NCBI RefSeq assembly: GCF_052324685.1
Contig: NW_027506880.1
Span: 742,001-806,000 of the forward strand
Length of the DNA: 64,000 bases
Origin: Brachyhypopomus gauderio
Lineage: Eukaryota > Chordata > Actinopteri > Gymnotiformes > Hypopomidae
Direction: 5' to 3'
A program made the translations under genes and the position numbers. Shown here piece by piece: positions 1 to 14,314 of this stretch (position 1 is its first letter; every line of letters starts with the position of its first letter). The notes under the pieces are model-generated. The model had not been told where the DNA came from, searched no databases, and worked only from the letters and a program-made list of their open reading frames with translations.

Positions 1-3000
1 CTCCACCACATCAACGGCAGAGAGCAGCCCTGTGGGTGAGGCGTGTGGGATTAGTCAGTCGCAGATGTGTTGGCGCTGGCGCCAAGCCATCTGGTCCAAT
101 ACCAAACGCTACCACCCATTTGAGTACTTCTTGTATCTGATTTGACATATTTTTACGTATTAACCATAGGCTTTGTAGAGAATTATAACGCTTTATTGTG
201 GGCTATTTGTAAAGTGTAGACTACAGTGCGTGAGTGTTCTGTTTGTGTTCCAGGAGTGTACACAGTTCTCTATAAAGGCTATTGGTATATACACTTCACA
301 TGTATACCGTTCTGCTTACTATATATAAGGACATATTTATAATTTATACACACATGCACACACTCAACGGCCTCTTTATTAGGTACACCTCTCCAAATGC
401 TCATTAATGCAAATGTCAAATCAGCCAATCACATGGCAGCAACTCAATGCATTTAGGCATGTAGACATGTCCAAGACGATCTGCTGCAGTTTAAACCGAG
501 CACCAGAATGGGGAAGAAAGGTGATTTAAGTTACTTTGAATGTGGCATAGTTGTTGGTGCCAGACAGGCTGGTCTGAGTATTTTAGAAACTGCCAATTTA
601 CTGGGATTTTCACGCACAACCATCTCTAGGGTTTACAGAGAATGGTCCGAAAAAGAAGAAATATCCAGTGAGCAGCAGTTCTGCGGGTGCAAATGCCTTG
701 TTGATGCCAGAGGTCGGAGAAGAATGGCCAGACTGGTTCGAGCTGGTAGAATGACAACAGTAACTCAAATAATCAGCTGTTACAACTGAGGCTTGCAGAA
801 GAGCATCTCTGAACGCACAACACTTTGAACCTTGAGGTGGATGGACTACAGCAGAAGACCACACCGGGTGCCACTCCTGTCAGCTATGAACAGGAAACTG
901 AGGCTACTATTCACACAGGCTCACCAAAACTGGACAATGGAAGATTGGAAGAACATTGCCTGGTCTGATGAGTCTCGATTTCTGCTGCAACATTCAGATG
1001 GTAGGGTCAGAATTTAGCATCCTGTCTTGTATCAACGGTTCAGGTTGGTGGTGGTGGTGCAATGGTGTTGGGGATATTTTTCTGGCACACTTTGGGCCCA
1101 TAGTACCAAATGAGCATCGTGTCAACGACACAATCTACCTGAGCATTGTTGCTGACCATATCCATCCCTTTATGACCAATATACCTATCTTCTGATGTTT
1201 ACTTCCAGCAGGATAACGTGCCATATCATAAAGCGCAAATCATCTCAGTCTGGTTTCTTGAACATGACAATGAGTTCACTGTACTCATGGCCTCCACAGT
1301 CACCAGGTCTCAATCCAATAGAGCACCTTTGGGATGTGGTGGAACGGGAGATTCGCATCATGGATGTGCAGCCGACAAATCTGCAGCTACTGCGTGATGC
1401 TATCATGTCAATATAGACCAGACTCTCTGAGGAATGTTTCCAGTACCTTGTTGAATCTATGCCATGACGGATTAAGGCAGTTCTGAAAGCAACAGGGGGT
1501 CCAACATGGTACTAGCAAGATGTACCTAATAAAGTGGCCTGTGTGTGTGTGTGTGAGATTTTTATATATTATTTTTTTTTCAGTTAGTATGTTTCTATCT
1601 AATTCGTTCATGCATGTGTGTATAACCACTCCCACTTTAATCAGATAAAATATTTAAAACATGAATATTTTACTATAATGTTCATACACGTTTGGTTTGG
1701 TTTGGCTGACCTGTTTGACAGAGCTGCTCTGTGATGTAGATACCCTCTCTGTACGTCAGACCTCCCACCACTGGGGTCCCCGTGGCAGGAGCCACAGACG
1801 GGTCCAAGGCGTCAATGTCATAACTAAGGTGGATAGGTTTCTTCACCCTGTCACACAATAAGGCAAATCTCCCAAACGTTTGGACAGATCTGACCATATT
1901 CACCGTAGCATATGGCCCTTACATATGACAATCTGGAATACTTACTTTGAAAAGATATGATCACATGTCTGTTCCATAACTTTGGCAATTCCAAGACTAT
2001 CGACCTCTGTCATGGAGAATGTCTTGATGCCAAGGTATTTCAGGATGTAACTGGAGTGTGAGATTGTGTAATGTTATCTGTGTATAAGTGAGTGCTGCCA
2101 AAATCAATTAACAGCCACTGTATTTTTGCTTTTAACTTACTGTTCTTCTGGGTCTACGTCTCTGAGCCCAATGTACACAATATCTTCTGCAGACACGCAC
2201 GGTTTTAACCATGAGAAGTTTGGCATTGCAGGAATCTAAGTGAAAAATAGAAGAATAATATGGCATGAATATTAAATAACAACTCAAACACTAAAATACT
2301 ACAAAATGCTTGAATAATAAGGAATAAAAAGATCAGGCATTGACACATGCCAGAAAATCTGTTCATAAACTGCTCAGAAAAGTAATACAAAATCCCAGAG
2401 ATTAATGTACATGTGATGTCTAGCAGGAGGTGCCATTATATTAAAACCTTTTATTGAAAAGTTTAATATAGTCTAGTGGAAGACAGCTTGAAACCTGTAT
2501 GGAGTTTATTCAGCCATATCACAGAGATGATCCTGTAAAGAGGACAAAGCCTGAAGTAGTTGCCTGAAGCTCCAGACAAGGTTTTTATATGTGCGTCTGC
2601 CTTTTGTCACCACAAAACCTGAATGACATGATCGGTCATTTATGTCCAGATGTACGTTTCTGCGACACTCCCTTAGACCACTCCTTAGCCAAACTAAACA
2701 TAGCTTTGTCATTCAATAATGGTTCATAACCCTTTAACATTTGCAAACTAATAATTTCCACCAGAACTGCAAAGGCAGCGTACCGAGACACGAATGTACA
2801 TGTTTTACATATTTCTGGTAGTTGATGGGGAACCTATTACAAACACAGGGCAGGTACATGACAGAATTCTTTACTCGAATAAATCACAAGTGCAGAAGCG
2901 CCTCGGTGAGTCACCTTGGAGTGGAGTTCGTGAATGAGGTAGGACATGGGCTGCCCGTGGATGTTGCCGGTGGGAGTGGTCAGGGGCGTGTTGATGTCAG

Positions 3001-3823
3001 CGTGGGCGTCGACCCACACCACGCTCGGCTGGGTTCCACAGGCTGCGTGTCCATAGATCGAACCGATCGCTAAACTGTAGGAATCATCCAAAGCACACAA
3101 CCACTTCAGGTCTGGAATTCAGAAGCTACACCTGGGACATAGGAATGATATAGTGCGAGTATCAGCAGTCGAAACTGCGTTGGGTTTCTGAACGAACAGC
3201 TGCACCTGTGATCCCCTCCAAGCATGACACAAGCGTGACCCTCAGTCTTGATCCTCTGCACGGCATCGGCCAGCTGTTTGTTCGCCTGGCCGACGGCCCG
3301 TGGACTCTTCGTTCTCCCGACGGCCTGGTCGTTGGCCACTTCCTCGAACGTGAGATTCCCATAATCCTTCACTGTGCAGCCTGGGAGAGAAGCAACACCC
3401 TATGTGAGACATCATCTCAGCTGTCCCAGTGGAAGAGCAGCTTGTGCCCTGTGTAGAGTGTAGGTGTCTGGGAGAGTCAGAATTCAGATTCAGCCTCTGC
3501 GTTTGGTAAATACAGATTGCAAATGGTTATGGTGGAAACAAACGGTGGAAGGTTTTAGTCCAACGAGTGACAGACGAACAGGAGCTACAATGTAAGTGGA
3601 AACACACCAATCAAAACAGGCCAAGCATTGAATCGTGGGGGATTTATCGGGGATTTGCACTGTTGTGTTCTACTGCCTTACACTGTGCAGAAGTTCAACT
3701 TCTCATTCTGCTATTCACACAGGCAGAAGAATGACAGGAATGTCACCTCTCTGACACAGTGACAAGGTGTTTGTGTGTATGCATATTTATCATGGTTTCT
3801 CAGAACAGTTACTATGCCTGCCT

Positions 3824-3854
<31 letters not shown>

Positions 3855-4902
3855 AATCAAGGTCAATAAATCCTGCATTATTCTGAGCTAATTCAGTTTT
3901 GTCTCTTAAGTTAAAAGAATTAAACACCAGATAATAGACATACACACACACTGGCTGAGAAGTACTTCACGTTGGGATAGTAAGCATATCGGTTTAATCA
4001 CGACTGATTAGCAATGTGAAGAGAGCTTAGTGGAAATAATCCACTTAAAAATAGAAGTTCCAGCTGTGGCTTAAAGGTTATCAGGTTTAGGACTGAAAGG
4101 TTAATGGTTCAGTTCCCTGAAGCAGCCGTAACCTATGGCTCACGTGCCCTTGAGCAAGATATCTAACCACAACTGAGCCTTTGGTACCACAGCAGGTGGT
4201 GGCCTCTTTCTCCAGGTGTGTGTTTTCACTGCTGACAGAATAAATGCAGAGGAATTCCCCTAAGGGCATCAGGGCTGAACTTGTTTAAAGATTTATGACA
4301 AGCTTGACTAGAAAATTGCCTACTTGACTTTAGAGCTTACTTTGCAATGTAATCTTTAGAATTGTTTGTTACATCATATAACATCTACATCATGTTACAT
4401 CTATATAATACATCTGCATGGTTTGATGTTAGAAACCTGATAAACGGATTTAACAGAAAAAAAAAAAATTCTACATAAAATTCTGTTTGCAGAGTGTTTC
4501 TCATTCACACAGTACATGTAGAGGGTGATGGGGAGGGGGGTTAGAAAGAGAGTAGCAGAGTTGCGCTACCTTGCCCTTTAAGTCTCTCTACCAATCCGGC
4601 TGCGCGAATGAGCTCCGGTCCCAGTTGAACACCATCTCTGGGCTGAAGCAGGACAGTCATTTATTGGAGACTATTCTTCATCAACAAAACATTACACAAA
4701 GACAGTAGGGTCACAGGCAATTACATGTCCGTATGTCCCTGGAACATGCAAATATGCGTAAAACTGTCAAACGGTTTTCTTTATTTCCAGAAGAACTATG
4801 GCTCACCTGCCCTTTAGAAAAAGGCGCGCCGATTATCCCGACGGAGTGGTGGTTTCTGCGGAGTATCTTGAAGGCGCTGTATAGAGCAGCGGAGCCCTTC
4901 AT
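1..4902 (-). CDS. arg2: Arginase, mitochondrial type II-like (3' end outside window)
   Basis: Arginase hydrolyses L-arginine to ornithine and urea at a two-manganese centre; type II acts in mitochondria. Coding exons, in order of transcription: 4807-4902, 4570-4642, 3206-3380, 2915-3074, 2141-2235, 1946-2050, 1711-1847, and 1-29 (continues off the left edge). All junctions are GT-AG and phases agree, giving 290 codons of roughly 350 expected. Visible landmarks: [10 protein letters not shown] (residues 23-32), GGDHS (111-115), DAHADIN (137-143, metal ligands Asp137, His139, Asp141) and DIDALDP (245-251, ligands Asp245 and Asp247). Glutamate of the SAVDVVE stretch lies at the window edge. The start at 4902 gives a basic N-terminal extension (LRRNHH) ahead of the core, which fits a mitochondrial presequence and favours arg2 over cytosolic arg1; that assignment is inference. 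The gene lies about 1.1 kb downstream of heatr1 on the same strand. No break in the reading frame was seen. Confidence 0.95.
369..1539 (+). mobile_element. Decayed Tc1/mariner DNA transposon
   Basis: Inverted ends are visible: CTTTATTAGGTACACC near 372 and GGTGTACCT-like ATGTACCTAATAAAG near 1520, the terminal type of a widespread fish and frog Tc1 family. Transposase fragments lie on the plus strand. From 508 there is an N-terminal helix-turn-helix part ([16 protein letters not shown]). Near 956 is WSDESRFLL, holding the first catalytic Asp. From 1290 comes [12 protein letters not shown], holding the last acidic residue of the DDE triad. These pieces lie in different frames with stops between them, so the transposase is dead. 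A target TA duplication is not clear because CA/GT microsatellite flanks both ends. The element sits in the last intron of the arginase gene in the opposite orientation. Confidence 0.9.
3824..3851. repeat. (CA)n microsatellite
   Basis: About 14 CA units in the second intron of the arginase gene. Confidence 0.95.
4055..4262 (+). repeat. tRNA-derived SINE, degenerate
   Basis: The head has pol III promoter-like boxes (A box near TGGCTTAAAGGTTATCAGG, B box near GGTTCAGTTCC). Next comes the body motif GTGCCCTTGAGCAAGATA, and the tail ends with AAATGCAGAGGAATTCCCC. This matches the layout of a common fish tRNA-derived SINE (remembered from the family, not searched). It is diverged and therefore old, and lies in the second arginase intron. 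Confidence 0.75.
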
Positions 4903-6030
4903 CGCGAGGAAGACTCCGGTGGCGTTTGGACTGCCGCTTCACTGCGTCTCCGACACGGAGCGAGCGTACAGTGACGACACGGCTGTCGCAGCAAAGGCTC
5001 GAGCCTTTTAAGCGCAGTTCTTGCGCCGCCCTAACGCCACCCTTTACATTCACCACCTACACTTAATGGTCACGTTATCAATACATCGGGCGCAGCGTTT
5101 ATGTACACGGAATGTTTTGTATACACTTCCAGGCTGTAGACTACTTGCCGACTCGCGAATTTCCCCTTAACCAAACTCTGGCCGGTTCATTGCTGGACAA
5201 ATATTATTTGGTTGGCCGACAATTATATAGTAGTGACAAAAATATAGTAGTGACGACTTCTTGGAGGTATTTAATCTACGTGTGATGGTCACTGTTGGAT
5301 TGAGAGAGGTTTGCCACCAAAAAAACACACTACCCCCATTCACAATGCGTGTTCAGATGAACCGCCATGGGACAGTATGTGCTACAACTTAAGTGAAGGC
5401 TACATGGTTGCCCTATAATGTAGGAAATCATTCCCCATTGGTGATCGTTCACATCAATATTCACCATCAATTTACATGTACAATAAAGCACTACGCTCCT
5501 TACTGTAATTACTGATTTAGATGTAAAGGAGAACACAGCTTCCATCTTCATTATGCTGAATTACTTGTTTAATCATTAAGATATATTTTCCCCTTGAAAC
5601 ACTGCATACAAATCATTCTTCAAGGCTTAAAAAAGTTTTTTATAAAAAAAGAAAACATACACAAAACAATCCAGACAACCAATGAACACCACACTGCTGT
5701 TATATCGGTAGTATTTGACAGGGTCTTGGGGGTTAATATCACATTTTTTGAATGTCTAAGGTAAGGTGAGCACACAGTCATGCGTGGGACTCTGCTCTGG
5801 AGTCCACCGGTCTGGCCGTGACCGTGCCCTGCACCGACCAGCTTGGCTTTACGCACATTTGTGCAAAGGAGCCAATTAATGTGTAAACCCGCCAAGAGCA
5901 ATCGTGTCGTGCTGAGGGTCCTGGGCCAAGACTCCATGGAGAGGCTGTCCACTTTAAATGAAGCCCCCAGAGAGGCAGGAAGGAGCAGGAAGCAAGCAGT
6001 CCAGTCCGCCCCTGTGAGGAGGTGCTGGAG
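4903..6030. other. Intergenic gap between heatr1 and arginase
   Basis: This holds the arginase 5' flank, which is moderately CpG-rich from about 4810 to 5110. It also holds the presumed 3' UTR of heatr1: on the minus strand an ATTAAA hexamer at 5568-5573 is a possible poly(A) signal. No other gene is visible. Short open frames here show no recognisable protein. Confidence 0.5.
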
Positions 6031-9000
6031 TTAGAAGTAGCTCTGCAGAGGTTCCCCGAGGATGGTCTCCATCTCCTGAATGACATTCTGCACCTGGTGC
6101 TCCACCTCTTCACACTCATCTACAAGAAGACATCGCGTGTTGATACTCAGAGACACTCAGAGGTTAGGAGAGAATATTTCGAGACCACTTTATCAACAGT
6201 TAGGGTTAATGACATGGTTAATTACAGGGAAAAGGCTCCCATACTAGCTTCTGCTGATAGAAATGCAGATATCCATCCTGTGTTAGGAGACATATGAACA
6301 TTGTCTCACACACAACACGTGCAGAGCCTACCTTCCATGAGCTCAGCCAGGAAGGGGATCGTCTCTGGCAGCAGGACTGTGTAGTTTTCCTTCAGTTTGC
6401 CAGCCAGCTCAAGAACCATGAGCAGAGCAGAGAATCGAACCTGCACCAGACAGGAACACATGAATACACACACACAACCCATCACACACACTATTGGCAC
6501 CATCTAAGGTCCCATATCTCCAGCATCAGCTGCTAAGCAGGACAGAACATGAGTCAGGAGAAAGTGAGAACGTCCTGCTGCTGTCAGGATTATTCCCGCA
6601 TTACTGCCCAATGCCCTGGCAGCCTCTCAGTCCCGCGTTACCTTGGGGGAGCTGTGGCGGGTCTTCAGCAGGATCTTATAGTTCAGGACTTTCCACTGCG
6701 AGTCGTCGCCCATGGCGACAGAGAACTGAGCGATGCATGGTACTAGGTGCTGGGTGACACGGCTCTGGTACACCTGCTCTCCACCTAGCATGTTCTCCAA
6801 CTGTGGACACACCACACACACACACACACACCATCAACACCAGACGCAGAATCAACACCCTTGTTGCCCAGAAGCAGAAGCTGGAGAGGAGTGAACTGAA
6901 GCACCTGTGAATGTTCGACTGGGTGATGGAGAGAAATGCACAAGAACCCTCTTGAATATTTGGTCTTTCCTAGCATGACGCTTGAGGTCAAGTTACACTG
7001 GAGTTTCCACTTCAACAACAAGGCTTAGTTTTGAGTACCGACAAGAGAAAGTGTTTTGTAATAACATACAGTATTGCCATGACAGACCTAGGGAGCCTAT
7101 AATATCCTCCCACTGTTCTGGAGCCACACCCCCTGGCAACACTTAACGCTCATGTATTTGCGCACAACCCTGGTTCTACAGTACAAGGGGAGGCTGAGCT
7201 TCTGAAGTCCCAAAGCTGTCTCTTCTTAGTGCCTAGACCCGTGGTCATACCAACCTGATCCACCAGGGGGCTCAGGAGAGCATCCGCTCGCTCTTTGCTG
7301 AGGAAGCGCTGTGTGTCATACAGGAAGATCTTGTGCAGGCAGTCCAGTATGTACTCCAGGAGCAGGCAGCTCTTCTGTACATTGCTTTTATCTTCGTTAC
7401 CTTCATCGCTGTCATCATCATCATCCTCCTCCTCTGAGGTGAAGAAGGCCTCGTCTAAATGAAGAGCATAGAGAGTAATGGACAGATCATTAACATAGTG
7501 GTGTTTCTCTCCATCTTCAGAGCATAGCGATACACACGCCTTTGGTATACTCCTGTAAGGCAGAGGAATGCAATCACAGTCACTGTCATCAAGAGCCCAC
7601 ATCTGCTGAACAAACCCAGATTACAGAATGCTCAGCGTTTTGACCAACCACAGGTGGCCCTGCACCCTGAGGGAAGGTGACACTGCTGCTCAAAACCAGT
7701 CAATTTTTATTCAATTTTTTTAACCATTAAGGGTTTTCTTTGCCATGCTGGCCAAGTTCTGGTGAAAGTAATACCTTCCATTAATATTCTTTGAGTTTCT
7801 GTTCAAATATAATCAGCACCTGACCAAAAAATGATAACACACTAACCAAGTGTACTGCAGGGGCCGGGGGCCACCTACAAGGAAGGCGGGGCTACCTGTG
7901 AGGGAGGCGTTGAGTCGTTGAAGCAGGTCTGAGAAGGGTTTCACCAGTTGCCCGGCGAACAGCACGAACAGGCCCTTCAGTTTGTCTGCAAGGCGATCAG
8001 CCAGTCTGCAGAAGGTCAGCGTGTGCACTTTGGACGACCCTTGCATCCTGCTCCAGTCGAAGAGCTGCCGAAGAACAGAAGGAGATGTTTAGAGTTCCCA
8101 CGCTATTAAAGAAGTGGCTTTTCTTTTGTTCCGAGCGACAGCGGTCTCTTTGCGGTGCAGTTAATAAAGGGGTTGTGGGACCATCTCTGCACACTTGGGC
8201 TTTGGATACGTGAAGCTGAGTGAGTCTCGGTGAAGCTTCCCCGTACCTTAAAGAACAGAGGCCTGAACGTGACCTCAGAGAGCTTCATCACCATCACCAG
8301 CAGGCAGTCTATGACATGACCCTCGATCTCCGCCGTCTTCTCCAGGTGCCCCTGTCCAACCAGACCACTCAGCATGTTTCCAAGGTAGCGCACAGTAACA
8401 CTTATTCTTTAGCAATGGAAGACTTCAGTCAGTAGTAACGGCCAAAGTACTGGAAGGACGTGGGACGGTTACCTGGCAGTGCTTGGCACGGAACTCAAGG
8501 GCAGAGAGGAAGAAGGAGGTGAGCTCTGATTGGTGGGAAGCTAGCTGATCCTTCTCCATGTGACCAATGTGCTCCTTCAGGATGTTCAGGAGTGGACCGA
8601 GACGGCTCTGAACCAGAGGGCAGGACACACATGCATGCTTTCAGCACTTGTACCGTACAATGAAGATTTACACGAAGCACTACAATATATTTGCATCAAC
8701 ATTTTCAGATCAGGATCATGAGGTCTTCATACAGAACAATGACTCAAAGCATGACTGAGGCATTTCCTTTTCCACACACACACCCACCCACCCACCCACC
8801 TGCTGGGAGTCCACCATTCTGCTGTAACACTTGGTGATGGTGGGCATTAGGACCCTGGGGGAGACCTTTGTGGCCAGCGTAGAGCTGAGGGAGGTGAGCC
8901 TCGCTGTGAGCTGGGTGCAGGACGACAGGCGCTCGGCGACCCGTGTCAGGCGCGCCACCTGCAGCACAACAGTGGGGGGAGGAGAGACAGTGCTGTATTA

Positions 9001-9220
9001 CAGTCAACCCGAAACCCCAGAGTAAACGGACACTGGTCTGCAGTGTGTTGCGGGGTGCGTGTGTTACCTGGGACACGGTCCCCTCGAGGTAGGGGCTGAT
9101 GAAGTGGGGCAGAGTTTCTGCTGTTCTCTGCAGGGCTGTGACTGCACTCAGTAAGTATACCTCATTAGATAACAGATCCTTACGCTCCTTCAGGGCCTGC
9201 AGTAGTGCTGGCATTAACCT

Positions 9221-9270
<50 letters not shown>

Positions 9271-12200
9271 GATTCGTTTTAGGAGGGAACTGTGGGTCAA
9301 TGATCAGAAAGACATTTTTCATTGGCCAGTAAACCTCTACAGTTTTGTAGTCAGCAATGCGTAATTGTAGAGAAAGTACTTGTCCACCCTGGCCACCGTT
9401 CCCTCTGTACCTGTGTATGTGGGGGATGGCGAGGGCCTTTAGCGCGCTCGTGATCTCAGCCACACACAGCAGTGCACTGCCCGTGACGTTCCTCTCCTCC
9501 TCAGGGTCCGCAACCAGCTCCACCGTCTGGCTCAGCACCGGTAAGAACGCCTCCTGGTGGCCGGAGCCGAAACTGCGGCACATCAGCTTGAGTGCGTAGA
9601 GGGCCGTTTGCCTGTTGATGGCCTGCTCCTCTTCCTCCTGGCCGCCGGCCTGGCCGTGGCCACGACCCACAATGCTCAGGAGGTCGCCGATGAGTCCCAG
9701 CAGCATGGCCACCTGGGACAGAAATGGACTCAGGAGGTCATTTTAAGGTAAGAGGTGTTGAATCCATGCACGTCATTCCAAACATCTACAGGTGCCCACG
9801 TGAGTACTAGCATACTAGCATCACCCCCCTCATGTCTGCAGCTTTACAAGCAAGAACTCTTGTATTCGAAAGGCTCTAAAATGACGTTAAATGAGGCATT
9901 TCAAGAACAGCCTTGAAATGCCAGTGTTTAAGTTTAAAGTGGGCAGGAAGCCTGAGGGGGCGTGTCTGTCTGCACCTGTGGCTCCTCCCACTGCGTTTTG
10001 TGCTGCAGCCTGTTGTTGAGCAGCTCCAGCGCCTTTCTCCGCACCGACGGCAGCTCGTTACCCATCAGCCCCCGCACCACCGTGATGAACGTGTCCGTTG
10101 GCAACAGGGCATTCACCTTTCAGAGAATAAGTGCAAAGTGAACCGACTGCACGTACCACCTTAAAGCGTGTCTAGAAGGTTCTACAGCAAGGTACTACCT
10201 TGTCCAAGATGTCGTATGACTTGGTGAGCAGCGCCCTCCAGAACTTGGCGGTGGGCTGGTCGGAGTTTTTCTCCACACACAGGGCTACAGCATGGATGTA
10301 GCGAAGAGTCTCCTCCAGCAGACTGAACACAGACATCACACATCAAAACGATTGTTTTTTTTTTACCTCTGAGGAACATCAAAGGAACTGTCTCACCTCT
10401 GCTCAAGTTCCTGCAGGCCTTGTTCCTTCAGGTCCTCACAGTCGGCCACCTGAGTGAGTCAAACATGAAGTCTTGCTAATGCCATTCCCAAGTGTTTTAG
10501 ATGGTATGGGTCAGAGGTCAACGGAGTGGTCAGAGGTTGCGGGTGTGATCAGGTGGGGGAGGGGGGGCTCACCTTTCCCACAAAGCTGCCGGAGGCCAGG
10601 AGGTGAGCCATGAAAGACACGGCGAGGAACTTAAAATGGCGGAGCTCCTTGCCGCTGTGAGCCTCCACACTGAAGATCACGTCAGCCACACTCGCATCCT
10701 GCTTCTTCCCCCTCGCGCCTGTCCTCTCCGGGACTACAGGGAAGCACAGCAGCAGACAGACGACGCCTCAGCCACACAGGGGATCACAGGAGCATCAACA
10801 AACAAACAGAAGTCCCCCCCCCCCCCCCCCCCATGTATTCTGCAGTGATGATGTGGACGGGGGCGGAGCTCTCACCCTGCTCTTTGTCTTGGGGCAGGGC
10901 CACGAGGAACTGCAGGACCTTGACGAATGAGACGAGCTGCTCCCGCACCTCAAACTCGCAACACACTGACACCCAGAACTCCTGGTCCCGCTCGAGAACC
11001 GCCTCCTAGAACACGCAGAGGCACCAATCAACAGCTTCAAAGGCTCCTAAGAAATCAGCTCCCTGACAGGCTAGCTCCCTGACAGAGGAGAGACGAAGGA
11101 AGAACATCTCCACAAATATTTGTCGGTGGTAATTTTTCCCTATCTGGATCCTTTCCTCCACATTTATGCCCGAGAGGCGAGTGGAGCGCAGATGTGAAGA
11201 CCGCGTACCTTCTCGGGTGCCGAATGGGGGCCGCCGGCGGCGGTATGCTGCTCAAACAGGAGGAGCAATAGGACCCAGAGGAATCGGGCAGGCCCAAGTG
11301 CAGCCAGCAGCTGCCCCAGGAGGGGGAGGCGCCTGTGCTCGGGGACGTGCGGCAGGGCGTCGACGAAGACACGCAGGATACGGGTCACCACGGTCTCGGT
11401 GTTGGCCTGTGAGCGGGCGCTCGTGCCCTCGTGCGCCTGGAGAGAGGTCACGATGACACCAAATCAAACAATCAACATTCCAACTGCAATTATGTTAATA
11501 AATCAAATCAAATATATTTGTATAGAGCTTTTCACAACACATGTTGTCACAAAGCGCTTTACAGGATTTACAATGTTAACAATACTATGGGTCCAAATCC
11601 CTAATGAGCAAGCCAAAGGCGACAGTGGCAAGGAAAAACTCCCTATGATGATGGGGAATAGGAAGAAACCTTGGGAGGACCAAGACTCAAAAGGGAACCC
11701 ATCCTCCATTGGGCGGCCCGTTAATAATAACACATATCTAAATGATTATGCTAATGAGCTCAAGGGAAGTTTCAATTAAACAACATTTAAAAAACATTTT
11801 AAAACCTTTTAAACTATTTGACACCGATGAAGCCATTTTGAACATGTTTAAATCATGCTACATCTGGGTAACAAACATAAACCATGCTAGTCTTCATTTT
11901 CGAGGGCCTCTCCACGACGGGAGGGTAAACGTACGCGGATGAGGGCAGGGATGATTGCCTGCACGGTCCTGCTTATGACTTGCAGGCTGTAAGCATCATC
12001 CAGACGCATGACGTTAGCGCCCATGAAGGTGAAGATGGCCATGACGTTGTGCAGGACCTTCTCCTGTAGGGTGAGGCACAATTGGAGGTTAGGCAGGTCT
12101 TGGGGGTAAGGGGGGAGGTGTCGGCATATGGGAGCGCGGTGGGACTCACCGGGAAGATCCCGGCAGCGGCGCTGAGCAGGAGGAGTGCGTGGTGGTGTGT

Positions 12201-14254
12201 CTGAGGAACCACAGACGTACGCACACACTGCACCACCAGCTCCACACTGAACTTGTCCTCATCCAGCACGTCTGCGACGGAAGACGGAGCAGAGAACGAT
12301 ATAACAGCCTGGCCAGCTGGAAAGCACTGAGTGGGTGTGGTGATGGGGAAGGGCATGTGGGAGGGGCATGTGGGCAGGGCGGAGCATGGAGGAAGGGTGG
12401 TGGGAAGGATGTGGGTGGGGCTTGGGCACACCTACCCTTGCTGATGGTGCCCCCGTGTGGTGAGAGCTTCTGGCAGACGTTGAGAAGAACCCTGAGCAGC
12501 AGCTGTTTGGTGTACTCCATGTTCTCCTGCTCCGGCGACGCCTCCAAACACCTGCGGCACACAGACGATGGAGTGAAGCATCCCCACACACAGCCGGTGT
12601 CAACCAGCCCAAACCCTTTGTTACTAAGCAATTTCACTCTGAATCTCATGATAAGGAATAATGTTAAACACAAATATCTCATTTCATCATAAGGAACTAA
12701 TAAATAATTTAAAGAATCATGAATACCAGTGACTAGGATAATGCAGACCAGATGTACGTGGTCATTGCTCTGCACTGTAGGGAATTCTGGGAAGAATTCA
12801 GTGGTGGTGAGTGGGCTTTGAAAGGGGAGTGTGGGGCTTTACCTGGCCAGCAGGTTGAAGAGCGCAGGAACCAACATCTGAGGTCGCTTCAGCTTCTTCT
12901 TGTGCTGCAGGAGCTCCAGGATGAGGGTGACCCTGGTCCAGGAAAAGGCGCCCTCTTCAGGTGCAGCGTCCGGCACCTTCCTTATGGGTGGGGAGCAACG
13001 GACATTAGCATTTGTAGTATGGGATAACCTAGTTTGGCCACCCCACAGAGTGGTCACATTTAGGCCAACCCACGGAACGGCGTGGTCGGGTTTGGGCCAA
13101 CTAGAGCTTGGGGTCAGGTTGACCGTATGCATACTTGAGTTGTAGCTTGCTTCTGCGAGTTTGCTGTACGCTTGCTGACACTTTAGGCTTGTTCAGGGGA
13201 GACAGCTCGTTAGCCACCAGCTCAGCATCTACAGTGATCTGGAACAAACACACACATCTTTCTCTTTTTTGCCTCCCTCAACAATTTTTTTGTTAATTTT
13301 GCAGTCAGATGTTCCTCTGAAGGTTCTTCTTAGGGAGTTTGATCTTGCTGCAGTAGCTCTGCCAATTCCACCATTAGCCATCTGCTTACCCCTTTGAAGA
13401 TGCTACTGATGCTCTGGGAGCAGATTGGGTCTTTGGTGTCCACCAACGCATCAAAGAGCGCTCCCAGAATCCTCTGCTGTATCTTGTCATCTGCCAGAGC
13501 CGCAAAGAATGCCTTGGTGATCTGTTTTCAGCAAGAAAAACATGTCCACTCAGTCCTAACGCAAAAACCAGTATGTACGCACAGACAATAAAGGCCGATG
13601 GTGGGATGGGACGAGGCGGAGTGTGAGGAGAACATCGGGTGGATCGTTGCTCTCCAGGGCAGACGGGTGTAGGCATAACCCACCTGCTCCACAGCGACGA
13701 CCTGGACACTCGCCATGCCGGGGTGGGTCGTGGAGGAGGTGCCCAACGCGGTGATGAAGAGCTCCAGGGCGCGGGGGTGGCGGGTGAGGAGAGGCGCGGC
13801 CGCAGGGCTGTACTTTCCCAGCAGGAGACACAGGAGCAGGGCCTCGTCCGGCAACAGGGGAGCCGTGTCCGGAGCACGCTGCTCCAGGAGACGCTCCACG
13901 GCCGGCAGGAGCATAGACAACACCGCCTGGCACGGACAGATGGGGACAAAAATTACAGCTTGTTTTGTTTGCAAGTGTATGTAGAGCATTTGCTGTGGTG
14001 TGTGTGTGTGTCCCACACCTCTCCGTTGACGTCACGCAGGGCTTGGAGAAGCACTTTGGCCATGTGGCAGGGGCAGTCTGGGGACTGCACACAGTGGAGA
14101 AGCTGCTCCACTGCCATCACCAGCCGGGCCCCAACCTTCCCCGAGGACCCCGCCTCCTCATACAGCCTGCCTAGAGCCTGCAGTAGCACGCACACACGCA
14201 CACACATGCGCACGCATGCACACACACACACGCGCACACACGCACACACGCGCA

Positions 14255-14314
<60 letters not shown>

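Noticed and set aside
11166-11456. Plus-strand Arg/Gly-rich frame
   Set aside because: Antisense shadow of GC-rich heatr1 exon 29.
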